From assembly GCA_021823875.1 (NCBI GenBank), contig JAKAMD010000130.1, forward strand, positions 1-8,805: a stretch of DNA of 8,805 bases, in the 5' to 3' direction. A program made the translations under genes and the position numbers. This DNA comes from Pseudomonadota bacterium (GTDB lineage: Bacteria > Pseudomonadota > Alphaproteobacteria > Rhizobiales > Xanthobacteraceae). Below the pieces are notes generated by a model, which did not search any database, was not told where the DNA came from, and saw only the letters and a list, made by a program, of their open reading frames with translations. The stretch's first letter is position 1. Each line of letters opens with the position of its first letter. Of the stretch, positions 1 to 7,459 are shown piece after piece.

Positions 1-1074
1 CCGTCCCCAGGCCGGGTCGATCGCCGCGCCGTCCTGACGCGCGTCGATATTCGCGCTCCCCAAGCGCGTCAGCAGATCCTTGAGCGCGAACATTTCCTCG
101 GCGCCCGCGAGATCGCCCGCGATGGCGCCGATGCCGGCGGGCTTCGTCGCCTTTGCCTTAGCGGCGACCGCCGCGAAGGCCTCCTGCCAAGTCGCCGGCT
201 GCAGGCGGCCGTTGACGCGGATGTAGGGCTGGTCGAGCCGCTGCGTGCGCAGGCCATCGACCACGTGACGGGTCTTGTCGGAGATCCACTCCTCGTTCAC
301 GTCGTCGTTCAGGCGCGGCAGGATGCGCATGACCTCGCGCCCGCGCGTGTCGATGCGGATGGCCGAACCGAGCGCGTCCATCACGTCGACCGATTGCGTC
401 TTGTTCAATTCCCAGGAGCGCGCCGTGAAGGCATAGGGCTTGGAGGTGAGCGCGCCGACCGGGCAGAGATCGACCACGCAGCTCTGCAGCTCCGAGGTCA
501 TGGCGTGCTCGAGATAGGTGGTGATCTCCATGTCCTCGCCGCGGCCGATGGCGCCGAGCTCGGCGACGCCCGCGATCTCGGTGGTGAAGCGGACACAGCG
601 CGTGCAGTGAATGCAGCGCGTCATGATCGTTCGCACCAGCGGACCGATGTACTTGTCCTCGACCGCGCGCTTGTTCTCGGCAAAGCGCGAGGCGTCGACG
701 CCATAGGCCATGGCCTGGTCCTGCAGATCGCACTCGCCTCCCTGATCGCAGATCGGGCAATCGAGCGGATGGTTGATCAGCAGGAATTCCATCACGCCTT
801 CACGCGCCTTCTTCACCATCGGCGACTTGGTGAACAGCTGCTTGGGCGAGCCGTCTTTGTTCGGCATCAGATCCTTGACGCCGACCGCGCACGAGGCTTG
901 CGGCTTCGGAAGGCCCTGCACCTCGATCAGGCACATGCGGCAATTGCCGGCGACCGACAGACGTTCGTGGAAGCAGAAGCGCGGGATTTCCGCGTCCGCC
1001 GCTTCGCACGCCTGGAGCAGCGTGTACTCCGGCGGGACTTCGATCTCTTTGCCGTCGATGATGAGCTTGGTCAT
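1..1074 (-). CDS. nuoG: NADH-quinone oxidoreductase subunit G (NuoG), N-terminal half; gene cut by window edge
   Basis: Largest subunit of the complex I peripheral arm; its N-terminal Fe-S clusters pass electrons from NuoF towards NuoB. The ATG at 1074-1072 begins MTKLIIDGKEIEVP, and the frame stays open for 358 codons to the left edge; the family is usually near 690 residues, so about half is present. A ferredoxin-like 2Fe-2S domain (N1b) has C34, C45, C48 and C62. The N5 4Fe-4S site is H102, C106, C109 and C115 (HPLDCPICDQGGEC). The N4 site is C154, C157, C160 and C204 (CIHCTRC, then LCPVGAL). From about residue 215 a molybdopterin-oxidoreductase-like fold begins. No cysteine occurs after C204 in the visible part, so the extra N7 cluster of some bacteria (E. 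coli type) is absent, as in mitochondria. The ribosome binding site is weak (GAAGA or GAGAA), 37 nt after the small ORF. Identity is certain; only the end is missing. Confidence 0.98.
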   Translation of the reverse strand, partial: MTKLIIDGKEIEVPPEYTLLQACEAADAEIPRFCFHERLSVAGNCRMCLIEVQGLPKPQASCAVGVKDLMPNKDGSPKQLFTKSPMVKKAREGVMEFLLINHPLDCPICDQGGECDLQDQAMAYGVDASRFAENKRAVEDKYIGPLVRTIMTRCIHCTRCVRFTTEIAGVAELGAIGRGEDMEITTYLEHAMTSELQSCVVDLCPVGALTSKPYAFTARSWELNKTQSVDVMDALGSAIRIDTRGREVMRILPRLNDDVNEEWISDKTRHVVDGLRTQRLDQPYIRVNGRLQPATWQEAFAAVAAKAKATKPAGIGAIAGDLAGAEEMFALKDLLTRLGSANIDARQDGAAIDPAWGR

Positions 1075-1111
1075 TGTTCTCAAATCTTCAGTTCAATCGG
1101 TCCCGTCGTCG

Positions 1112-1342
1112 TCAGTTCAGTACGTGCTCGTGCTCACCGCACCAGTCGTCGCGTTTGGTCGTCACCCACGCCGGATAGCGCCGGGCGTGGTCGGGCAGAT
1201 CGGCGAACGTGACCGGCGGCGCGCGCCGCCGGCAGTGCCCGAGGATCGAACGGTCGCGGCTCGGCTCATTGCCGGTCGCCTCGGCCGTTGGCCACCAGAA
1301 CTTGCAGTCCCGACACCGCAGGTTCTTGTTCTCGAAGCTCAT
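1112..1342 (-). CDS. Small four-cysteine (putative zinc-binding) protein inside the nuo operon
   Basis: A 76-residue protein lying between nuoF and nuoG on the same strand. I know no defined function. What is visible is C10-x2-C13 followed by FWWP, then GHC37RRRAPP, a conserved-looking YPAWVTT stretch (56-62), and DDWC68GEHEH near the C terminus. The layout CxxC - GxCRRxxP - WP/AxT - DWCGE resembles a family of short uncharacterised bacterial proteins with four regularly placed Cys, which suggests a Zn ribbon or another small metal site; metal binding is inference. I chose the ATG at 1342 rather than the one at 1375 because GGAG lies 7 nt upstream and the extra 11 residues (MSARARPWSDT) look unlike the rest. 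There is no signal peptide or membrane segment, so it should be cytoplasmic. It is 84 nt after nuoF and 37 nt before nuoG, so it is probably co-transcribed. It might serve complex I assembly or Fe-S handling, or just be a passenger. Confidence 0.75.
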   Translation of the reverse strand: MSFENKNLRCRDCKFWWPTAEATGNEPSRDRSILGHCRRRAPPVTFADLPDHARRYPAWVTTKRDDWCGEHEHVLN

Positions 1343-1426
1343 CGTGTCGCTCCACGGCCGGGCCCTTGCGGACACGCCCGCTGTTGAACGGGATGGGGTG
1401 GCGGCGTTCCGTCATCCCTCGTCCCT
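1343..1426 (-). other. 84-nt gap between nuoF and the small ORF
   Basis: This is the longest gap in the operon; the other spacings run from overlap to 37 nt. I see no convincing hairpin followed by a T run, so I read it as a transcribed spacer and not a terminator. A 49-codon ORF can be opened from 1415 but it runs out of frame through the small Cys gene and has no recognisable content. Confidence 0.5.
1350..1353 (-). promoter_or_regulatory. Shine-Dalgarno GGAG deciding the start of the small Cys protein
   Basis: On the minus strand GGAG sits 7 nt before the ATG at 1342-1340. The upstream in-frame ATG at 1375 has no comparable site at a good distance. This supports the 76-residue over the 87-residue form. 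Confidence 0.55.
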
Positions 1427-2737
<1,311 letters not shown>

Positions 2738-2759
2738 TGCGTCTATTCCGTTGGGACCG

Positions 2760-3380
2760 TCAGGATCCCTTGTAGAGCGATGGATCGGTGAGCGTGGTCG
2801 CCCCGCCCACCGGCTCGGAGAGCTGGCGGTCGATCTGCGGACCGGGCTTGGGTGTCTTGCCGGCGGCGAATTCGTCGAGAATCTTCTCGAAGCTCTCCAC
2901 CGTCAGGTCTTCGTAGTAATCGGAGCCGATCTGCACCATCGGCGCGTTCACGCAGGCGCCCAGGCATTCGACCTCAACCCAGGAGAATTTGCCGTCCTGG
3001 GTCACTTCCATCTGCTCGCCCATGCGCTTGCGGCAGACATGTTCGAGATCGTCGGCGCCGCGCAGCCGGCACGGCGTGGTGCCGCAGAGCTGCACATGCA
3101 CTTTGCCGACCGGCGTCAGGTTGAACATGGTGTAGAAGGTCGCGATCTCGAGCGCGCGAATATGCGCGACACCGAGAAAATCGGCGACGTAGCGGATGGC
3201 GACTTCCGGCAACCAGCCGCCGGCCTGTTCCTGCGCGCGCCACAACAGCGGGATGATGGCGGAGCGCTGCCGGCCTTCCGGATATTTGGCGACCTGTTTC
3301 TTCGCCCATTCGAGATTGTCCTTGCTGAAGGAAAACTCCTTCGGCTGGACGTTAGGCGGCGCGAGGCGGCGGACACTCAT
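2760..3380 (-). CDS. nuoE: NADH-quinone oxidoreductase subunit E (NuoE), 24-kDa 2Fe-2S subunit
   Basis: Thioredoxin-like 2Fe-2S protein that binds NuoF in the NADH dehydrogenase module and holds cluster N1a near FMN. It is 206 residues. The four ligands fit the family pattern: C99 and C104 (CGTTPC), then C139 and C143 (ECLGACVNAP). An N-terminal helical part includes KYPEGRQRSAIIPLLWRAQE (32-51) and EIATFYTMF (78-86), both typical. The tail after about residue 175 (KTPKPGPQIDRQ onwards) is an extension of the kind common in alphaproteobacteria. The start codon overlaps the nuoD stop as ATGA, and GGAG lies about 10 nt upstream inside nuoD, so translation is probably coupled to nuoD. Confidence 0.98.
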   Translation of the reverse strand: MSVRRLAPPNVQPKEFSFSKDNLEWAKKQVAKYPEGRQRSAIIPLLWRAQEQAGGWLPEVAIRYVADFLGVAHIRALEIATFYTMFNLTPVGKVHVQLCGTTPCRLRGADDLEHVCRKRMGEQMEVTQDGKFSWVEVECLGACVNAPMVQIGSDYYEDLTVESFEKILDEFAAGKTPKPGPQIDRQLSEPVGGATTLTDPSLYKGS

Positions 3381-4570
3381 CGGTCAACGTCTCCGAACAC
3401 GATATCGAGCGAGCCGAGGACGGAGCAGCAGTCGGCCAGCATGTGGCCGCGGCTCAGGTAATCCATCCCGCTCATATGGGCGAAGCCCGGCGCGCGGATG
3501 TGGCACTTGTACGGCTTGTTGGTGCCGTCGCTGACCAGATAGACGCCGAATTCGCCCTTGGGCGCCTCGACCGCGGCGTAGACTTCGCCGGCCGGAACGT
3601 GGAAACCCTCGGTGTAGAGCTTAAAGTGGTGGATCAGCGCTTCCATCGACCGCTTCATGTCGGCGCGCCGCGGCGGCGACACCTTGGCGTCGGTCGATAG
3701 CACCGGCCCCTGCCCGTCCTTGGCGCGCAGCTTGGTGATGCACTGGCGCATGATGTGCACCGACTGGCGCATCTCCTCCATGCGGATCAGGTAGCGGTCG
3801 AAGCAGTCGCCGTTCTTGCCGATTGGAATGTCGAATTCCATCTCGGGATAGCACTCGTAAGGCTGCGCCTTGCGCAGATCCCAGACGGCGCCCGAGCCGC
3901 GCACCATCACGCCGGAGAAAGCCCGATTCCACGCTTCGTCCAGCGTGATCACGCCGATGTCGACCAGGCGCTGCTTGAAGATGCGGTTGGGCGTGAGCAG
4001 CCCGTCGAGGTCCTTCACCGTCTGCAGGAACGGATCGCAGAATTTCTCGATGTCGTCGATCAGCTCCGGCGGCAGATCCTGGTGCACGCCGCCGGGACGG
4101 AAATAGTTGGCGTGCATGCGGGCGCCGCAGGCGCGCTCGTAGAACGCCATCATCTTTTCGCGTTCTTCGAAGCCCCACAGCGGCGGGGTGAGCGCGCCGA
4201 CGTCGAGCGCGTGCGTGGTGATGTTGAGCAGGTGCGACAGCAGCCGGCCGATCTCGCTGTAGAGCACGCGGATCAACTGGCCGCGCCGCGGCACCTCGAT
4301 GCCGAGCAGCTTCTCGACCGCCAGGCAGAAGGCGTGCTCCTGGTTCATCGGCGCGACGTAGTCGAGCCGGTCGAAATAGGGCACCGCCTGCAGATAGGTC
4401 TTGTACTCGATCAGCTTCTCGGTGCCGCGATGCAGAAGCCCGACATGAGGATCGCAGCGCGCGACGATTTCGCCGTCGAGTTCCAGCACCATGCGCAGCA
4501 CGCCGTGCGCGGCCGGATGCTGCGGGCCGAAATTGATGGTGAAGTTACGGAGCGAAGACGTTTCAGCCAT
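3377..4570 (-). CDS. nuoD: NADH-quinone oxidoreductase subunit D (NuoD), 49-kDa quinone-site subunit
   Basis: With NuoB it forms the ubiquinone-reducing site; it descends from the large subunit of [NiFe] hydrogenases but lacks the nickel ligands. It is 397 residues, a usual length. FGPQHPAAHGVLR (14-26), HVGLLHRGTEKL (42-53) and YFDRLDYV (65-72) are signatures. H22 and Y71 are 49 residues apart, the same as the quinone-contacting His38 and Tyr87 of the Thermus Nqo4 subunit, so the active-site pair is intact. The C terminus GSLDIVFGDVDR is canonical. The start overlaps the nuoC stop (TAATG), with a strong AAGGGG about 5 nt upstream inside nuoC. It is separate from nuoC, unlike the fused nuoCD of E. 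coli. Confidence 0.99.
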   Translation of the reverse strand: MAETSSLRNFTINFGPQHPAAHGVLRMVLELDGEIVARCDPHVGLLHRGTEKLIEYKTYLQAVPYFDRLDYVAPMNQEHAFCLAVEKLLGIEVPRRGQLIRVLYSEIGRLLSHLLNITTHALDVGALTPPLWGFEEREKMMAFYERACGARMHANYFRPGGVHQDLPPELIDDIEKFCDPFLQTVKDLDGLLTPNRIFKQRLVDIGVITLDEAWNRAFSGVMVRGSGAVWDLRKAQPYECYPEMEFDIPIGKNGDCFDRYLIRMEEMRQSVHIMRQCITKLRAKDGQGPVLSTDAKVSPPRRADMKRSMEALIHHFKLYTEGFHVPAGEVYAAVEAPKGEFGVYLVSDGTNKPYKCHIRAPGFAHMSGMDYLSRGHMLADCCSVLGSLDIVFGDVDR

Positions 4571-5190
4571 TACGACCCCTTGCCGTCAGTCTTCGCCTTC
4601 TCATCGCCCGGCAGCACGTAGTCGGTGCCTTCCCAGGGCGAGAGGAAGTCGAAGGTGCGGAATTCCTGCGTCAGCGCGACCTTGTCGTAGACCACCCGCT
4701 TCTGCTCGTCGTCCCAGCGCACCTCGACATAGCCGGTGAGCGGGAAGTCCTTGCGCAGCGGATGCCCCTCGAAGCCGTAATCGGTGAGGATGCGCCGCAG
4801 ATCGGGATGACCGGTGAACAGCACGCCGTAGAGGTCGTAGGTCTCGCGCTCGTACCAGTCGGCGCCGTGATAGACGTCGATCAGCGACGGCACCGGCGTC
4901 ATCTCGTCGGTCCGAACCTTGACGCGGATGCGCGTGTTCAGCCGCGGCGACAGCAGATGATAGACGACATCGAAGCGCTGCTCGCGCTCCGGCCAGTCGA
5001 CCGCGGTGACATCGATGATGTTTGAGAACTGACACACCGTCTCGTCGCGCAGATAGGTCGCGACTTTGACGATGTCGGCCGCCTTCGCATATACGTTCAG
5101 CTCGCCATAGGCGATCTCGGTGCCCGTCACCGATCCGGGCAGCGCGGCCGCAATGGTCTGGCCCAGCTTTTCCAGCCGTTCGATATCCAT
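4570..5190 (-). CDS. nuoC: NADH-quinone oxidoreductase subunit C (NuoC), 30-kDa subunit
   Basis: Structural subunit of the hydrophilic arm that packs on NuoD and NuoB; it holds no cofactor. It is 206 residues and starts MDIERLEKLGQTIAAALPG. The family signature is at about 110-153: ADWYERETYDLYGV, then FTGHPDLRRILTDYGFEGHP, then LRKDFPLTGYVEVR. The reading frame is open upstream as far as 5592 inside nuoB, but this is out of frame with nuoB and has no NuoC content. The ATG at 5190 is chosen because it begins the conserved N terminus and has a G-rich site (GGGGTGGG) just upstream. It lies 11 nt after the nuoB stop. Confidence 0.98.
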   Translation of the reverse strand: MDIERLEKLGQTIAAALPGSVTGTEIAYGELNVYAKAADIVKVATYLRDETVCQFSNIIDVTAVDWPEREQRFDVVYHLLSPRLNTRIRVKVRTDEMTPVPSLIDVYHGADWYERETYDLYGVLFTGHPDLRRILTDYGFEGHPLRKDFPLTGYVEVRWDDEQKRVVYDKVALTQEFRTFDFLSPWEGTDYVLPGDEKAKTDGKGS

Positions 5191-5201
5191 GCCCACCCCG
5201 C

Positions 5202-5762
5202 TCAGCGCTCGATCGTGCCCGTGCGCCTGATTTTCTTCTGCAACAACATCACGCCATAGAGCAGCGCCTCGGCCGTCGGCGGACAGCCGGGCACGTAGAC
5301 GTCGACCGGCACGACCCGGTCGCAGCCGCGCACCACCGAATAGGAATAGTGATAGTAACCGCCGCCGTTGGCGCAGGACCCCATCGAGATCACGTATCGC
5401 GGCTCCGGCATCTGGTCGTAGACCTTGCGCATGGCCGGCGCCATCTTGTTGGTCAGCGTGCCGGCCACGATCATGACGTCGGACTGGCGCGGCGACGCGC
5501 GCGGGGCAAAGCCGAATCGCTCGCAGTCGTAGCGCGCCATCGCCATCTGCATCATCTCGACCGCGCAGCAGGCGAGCCCGAAGGTCATCCACATCAGCGA
5601 GCCGGTGCGCGCCCAGGTGATCAGATCGTCATAGGCGGCGACCAGGAAGCCCTTGTCGGCGAGCTCGTTGTTGACCTCGACGAAGAACGAATCATCCGCG
5701 CCGATCGGCTTGCCGGTGCGCGGATCGAGAACACCTTTGGGTGCAGGTGAAACCAGCGTCAT
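5202..5762 (-). CDS. nuoB: NADH-quinone oxidoreductase subunit B (NuoB), 20-kDa N2-cluster subunit
   Basis: Carries the terminal 4Fe-4S cluster N2, which hands electrons to ubiquinone at the interface with NuoD. With the chosen start it is 186 residues. Ligands are the tandem C65 and C66 (GLACCAVEMM), C130 (MGSCANGGG) and C160 (VPGCPPTAEALLYG). SYSVVRGCDRVVPVDVYVPG (140-159) is the standard C-terminal signature. An earlier in-frame ATG at 5804 would add 14 residues inside nuoA and lacks family support. The ATG at 5762 follows TGAGGA closely and gives the usual length. It lies 7 nt after the nuoA stop. All key residues are present. Confidence 0.98.
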   Translation of the reverse strand: MTLVSPAPKGVLDPRTGKPIGADDSFFVEVNNELADKGFLVAAYDDLITWARTGSLMWMTFGLACCAVEMMQMAMARYDCERFGFAPRASPRQSDVMIVAGTLTNKMAPAMRKVYDQMPEPRYVISMGSCANGGGYYHYSYSVVRGCDRVVPVDVYVPGCPPTAEALLYGVMLLQKKIRRTGTIER

Positions 5763-5766
5763 GAGG

Positions 5767-5772
5767 TCCTCA
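5767..5772 (-). promoter_or_regulatory. nuoB ribosome binding site overlapping the nuoA stop codon
   Basis: Minus-strand TGAGGA contains the nuoA TGA stop (5772-5770) and the Shine-Dalgarno core of nuoB, 4-5 nt before the ATG at 5762. The arrangement favours termination-reinitiation coupling of nuoB to nuoA and decides the nuoB start. Confidence 0.6.
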
Positions 5773-6135
5773 GTCCCATTCGAGCGCCCCTTTCCTCCAC
5801 TCATAGATGAACCCGATGGTGAGCACGCCCAGGAACACCATCATGGCCCAGAAACCGAACAGGCCGACTTGATGGAACGTGATCGCCCAGGGGAACAGGA
5901 AGCTGACCTCGAGGTCGAAGATGATGAAGAGAATCGCGACGAGGTAGAAGCGCACGTCGAATTTCATGCGCGCGTCGTCGAAAGCGTTGAATCCGCACTC
6001 GTAGGCGGACAGTTTTTCCGGATCGGGCTGTTTGAAAGCCAGCAGAAACGGCACCACCAGCAGCGCCAAGCCAATGACCAAGGCAATTGCAATGAAGATG
6101 ACCAGCGGCAGATAGTCAGTCAGCAAAGCGCCCAT
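5770..6135 (-). CDS. nuoA: NADH-quinone oxidoreductase subunit A (NuoA), ND3-type membrane subunit
   Basis: Inner-membrane subunit at the junction of the membrane and peripheral arms; its loop helps couple quinone reduction to proton pumping. It is 121 residues, a usual alphaproteobacterial size, with three membrane helices at about 9-34, 61-84 and 91-113. The conserved loop YECGF has C47, equivalent to the redox-sensitive ND3 cysteine, and FDLEVSFLFPWA (73-84) is the second signature. I preferred the ATG at 6135 to the one at 6177 because GAGG lies 5 nt upstream and MGALLTDYLP is a typical N terminus; the longer form adds MYVRSVGAHTREVT, which has no family support. It is the first gene of the operon, transcribed away from the Bug gene. 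Confidence 0.98.
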   Translation of the reverse strand: MGALLTDYLPLVIFIAIALVIGLALLVVPFLLAFKQPDPEKLSAYECGFNAFDDARMKFDVRFYLVAILFIIFDLEVSFLFPWAITFHQVGLFGFWAMMVFLGVLTIGFIYEWRKGALEWD

Positions 6136-6140
6136 GGTGA

Positions 6141-6145
6141 CCTCA
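6141..6145 (-). promoter_or_regulatory. nuoA ribosome binding site
   Basis: Minus-strand TGAGG lies 5 nt before the ATG at 6135-6133. It supports the 121-residue NuoA over a form 14 residues longer. Confidence 0.6.
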
Positions 6146-6362
6146 CGCGTGTGTGCCCCGACCGACCGCACATACACCGATTCCCGACAGCCCCCGCAGT
6201 CGCAACCGGCGCGCAGCCCCCGCGCAAAAAAGCTCCCGCCTCAGTGGAACAGAGCCGAGAACATTAAGTGGCAGAGGCTTAGCGCAGCGCACAAAGGGGT
6301 GCAAGACGCCCGGCGGGCGCAATCCACCAGCATGCCTGCCCCGCACTTTCCGCGCGTCGGAA

Positions 6363-6391
6363 TTGACCAAAAGCAAGCCTCCGACGATAGT
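6363..6391 (+). promoter_or_regulatory. Candidate sigma70-type promoter for the Bug-hydrolase unit
   Basis: TTGACC at 6363-6368 (5 of 6 to the TTGACA consensus) is followed after exactly 17 nt by GATAGT at 6386-6391 (4 of 6 to TATAAT). Transcription would begin near 6398, giving a leader of about 40 nt before the ATG at 6438. The gene start is served by GGAG at 6424-6427, 10 nt upstream. This is pattern matching only. Confidence 0.45.
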
Positions 6392-6398
6392 CGGCGGC
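6377..6398. promoter_or_regulatory. Inverted repeat over the candidate -10 box (possible operator)
   Basis: The arms GCCTCCGAC (6377-6385) and GTCGGCGGC (6390-6398) are complementary in 8 of 9 positions around a GATA centre, with the inner five pairs perfect. The dyad covers the candidate -10 element and the expected start point, a typical place for a repressor site. No regulator gene is in view, so this is a hypothesis; a chance palindrome in GC-rich DNA is possible. Confidence 0.35.
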
Positions 6399-6437
6399 GG
6401 TGGCGGACAACATTGAACCCTCGGGAGAGAAACAAAA

Positions 6438-7415
6438 ATGTTTGAATTTCGTTCAATTGCCGTGGCTGCCGCCGCGGCGTTTCTGCTTGGGCTGGCACCG
6501 ACAGCGCGGGCTGCTGATTATCCAACCCGCACAGTCAAGATTATTGCACCTTTTGGCGCCGGCGGCCCCGCCGACATCTATACCCGCGTGATCGCGCGGG
6601 AGCTTGAAAATGCGCTGCATGAGCCCTTCGTGGTCGAAAATCGGCCGGGCGCCGGTACCACCATCGGAACCGAGGTGGCCGCCCGGGCAACGCCCGACGG
6701 CTATACGCTGCTCGTGGTCTCAGGAACGCAGACCGTCAACGACACGCTCTACACCAAAAAGTCGTATCACCTCATGCATGATCTCGTTGCGATCTCCCCG
6801 ATCGTCGACAGCGACTTGGTCCTGGTGGTCAATCCGAAAGTTCCGGCGAACAACCTCAAGGAACTCCTCGCCCTGGCGAAGGCCAAGCCCGGCGTGCTCA
6901 ATTTCGGCTCGTCCGGTCCCGGCTCGAACTATCACATGGCCGCCGAACTGCTAAAGAACCTCACCGGAATCAATATCGTGCATGTCCCCTACCGAGGCTC
7001 GGGCGGCATGCGCACCGATATCCTGAGTGGACAGATTCAAATGCTGTTCGACAGCGTGCCGACCATGGCGCCGTGGATCAAAGCGGGCAAAGTGCGCGCG
7101 ATCGGCACCAGCGGTCTCAAGCGCTCGCCGATTCTGCCGGATGTGCCCACCATAGCGGAGGCTGGCGTGCCGGGATTTCAGGCCACCTTGTGGGTCGGCT
7201 TGATGGCGCCGAAGGGCACGCCGCAGCCGATCCTCGCCAAACTCAACAGCGAGATCACCAAGATCCTCGCGCGCCCCGATATCAAGGCGTCCTGGGAGAA
7301 GCAGGGCGCGATGCCCTTCGCGATGAGCCAACCCGAATTTGAAACCTTCCTGCAGGCGCAGGTCGACAAATGGGCCAAGGTCATCAAGGAAAACCACATC
7401 GCGCTGATCCATTGA
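6438..7415 (+). CDS. Bug/TctC-family tripartite tricarboxylate transporter substrate-binding protein
   Basis: Periplasmic solute-binding protein of 325 residues that captures a small organic ligand, usually a carboxylate, for a TctAB-type transporter or for sensing. A Sec signal peptide runs from residue 1 to about 25 (hydrophobic 8-20, TARA before the cut, mature ADYPTRTVK). Family motifs are in order: PFGAGGPADIYTR (38-50), ENRPGAGTTIGTE (67-79), ATPDGYTLL (84-92), FGSSGPGSNYHMAAELL (156-172), VPYRGSGG (183-190) and LPDVPTIAEAGVPGF (233-247). The ATG at 6438 has GGAG 10 nt upstream and begins the signal peptide properly. The membrane genes tctA and tctB are not in the window; such orphan receptors are common in beta- and alphaproteobacteria. 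It shares a strand with a hydrolase gene 44 nt downstream, suggesting a shared substrate. The ligand cannot be predicted. Confidence 0.95.
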   Translation: MFEFRSIAVAAAAAFLLGLAPTARAADYPTRTVKIIAPFGAGGPADIYTRVIARELENALHEPFVVENRPGAGTTIGTEVAARATPDGYTLLVVSGTQTVNDTLYTKKSYHLMHDLVAISPIVDSDLVLVVNPKVPANNLKELLALAKAKPGVLNFGSSGPGSNYHMAAELLKNLTGINIVHVPYRGSGGMRTDILSGQIQMLFDSVPTMAPWIKAGKVRAIGTSGLKRSPILPDVPTIAEAGVPGFQATLWVGLMAPKGTPQPILAKLNSEITKILARPDIKASWEKQGAMPFAMSQPEFETFLQAQVDKWAKVIKENHIALIH

Positions 7416-7459
7416 GGTCGATGGTTCGCCGACTTTCACAATACAAAAATAGGTGAGTA

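Larger units (their letters stand above)
6136..6437. other. Divergent intergenic region between nuoA and the Bug gene
   Basis: About 302 bp without a supportable gene. It must hold the nuo promoter (minus) and the Bug-hydrolase promoter (plus). On the plus side a TTGACC/GATAGT pair and a dyad are described separately. On the minus side I found only poor -35/-10 pairs (for example TTGCAC 17 nt before TAAGCC), so the nuo promoter is not placed. Other visible items are an A6 run at 6226-6231 after a GCGCGC/CGCGC pair and a short perfect palindrome, CGCCC-GGC-GGGCG, near 6307-6319. Short ORFs here look random. Confidence 0.7.

Noticed and set aside
1266..1415. A 49-codon minus-strand ORF starting in the nuoF-small ORF gap (MTERRHPIPFNSG), with AGGGA upstream.
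   Set aside because: Most of it overlaps the small Cys gene in another frame and it shows no motif; a leader peptide role is possible but unsupported.
3755..4621. A 288-codon plus-strand ORF opposite nuoD; similar antisense frames lie at 265-1212 and 2706-3461.
   Set aside because: Antisense shadows of conserved nuo genes, rich in His/Arg/Ala/Asp and without recognisable domains.
4570..5592. A 340-codon open frame suggesting a NuoC with a long N-terminal extension or a NuoB-NuoC fusion.
   Set aside because: The extra 134 codons are an out-of-frame reading of nuoB with low-complexity Arg/Ala content; the conserved NuoC start and a G-rich RBS are at 5190.
6209..6231. GCGCGC/CGCGC pair followed by A6, looking like half of a terminator.
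   Set aside because: On the plus strand the run is A, not T; on the minus strand the T run precedes the stem, so neither direction gives an intrinsic terminator.
6307..6319. Short perfect palindrome CGCCC-GGC-GGGCG in the divergent region.
   Set aside because: Five-bp GC arms arise often by chance at this base composition, and no promoter element is aligned with it.
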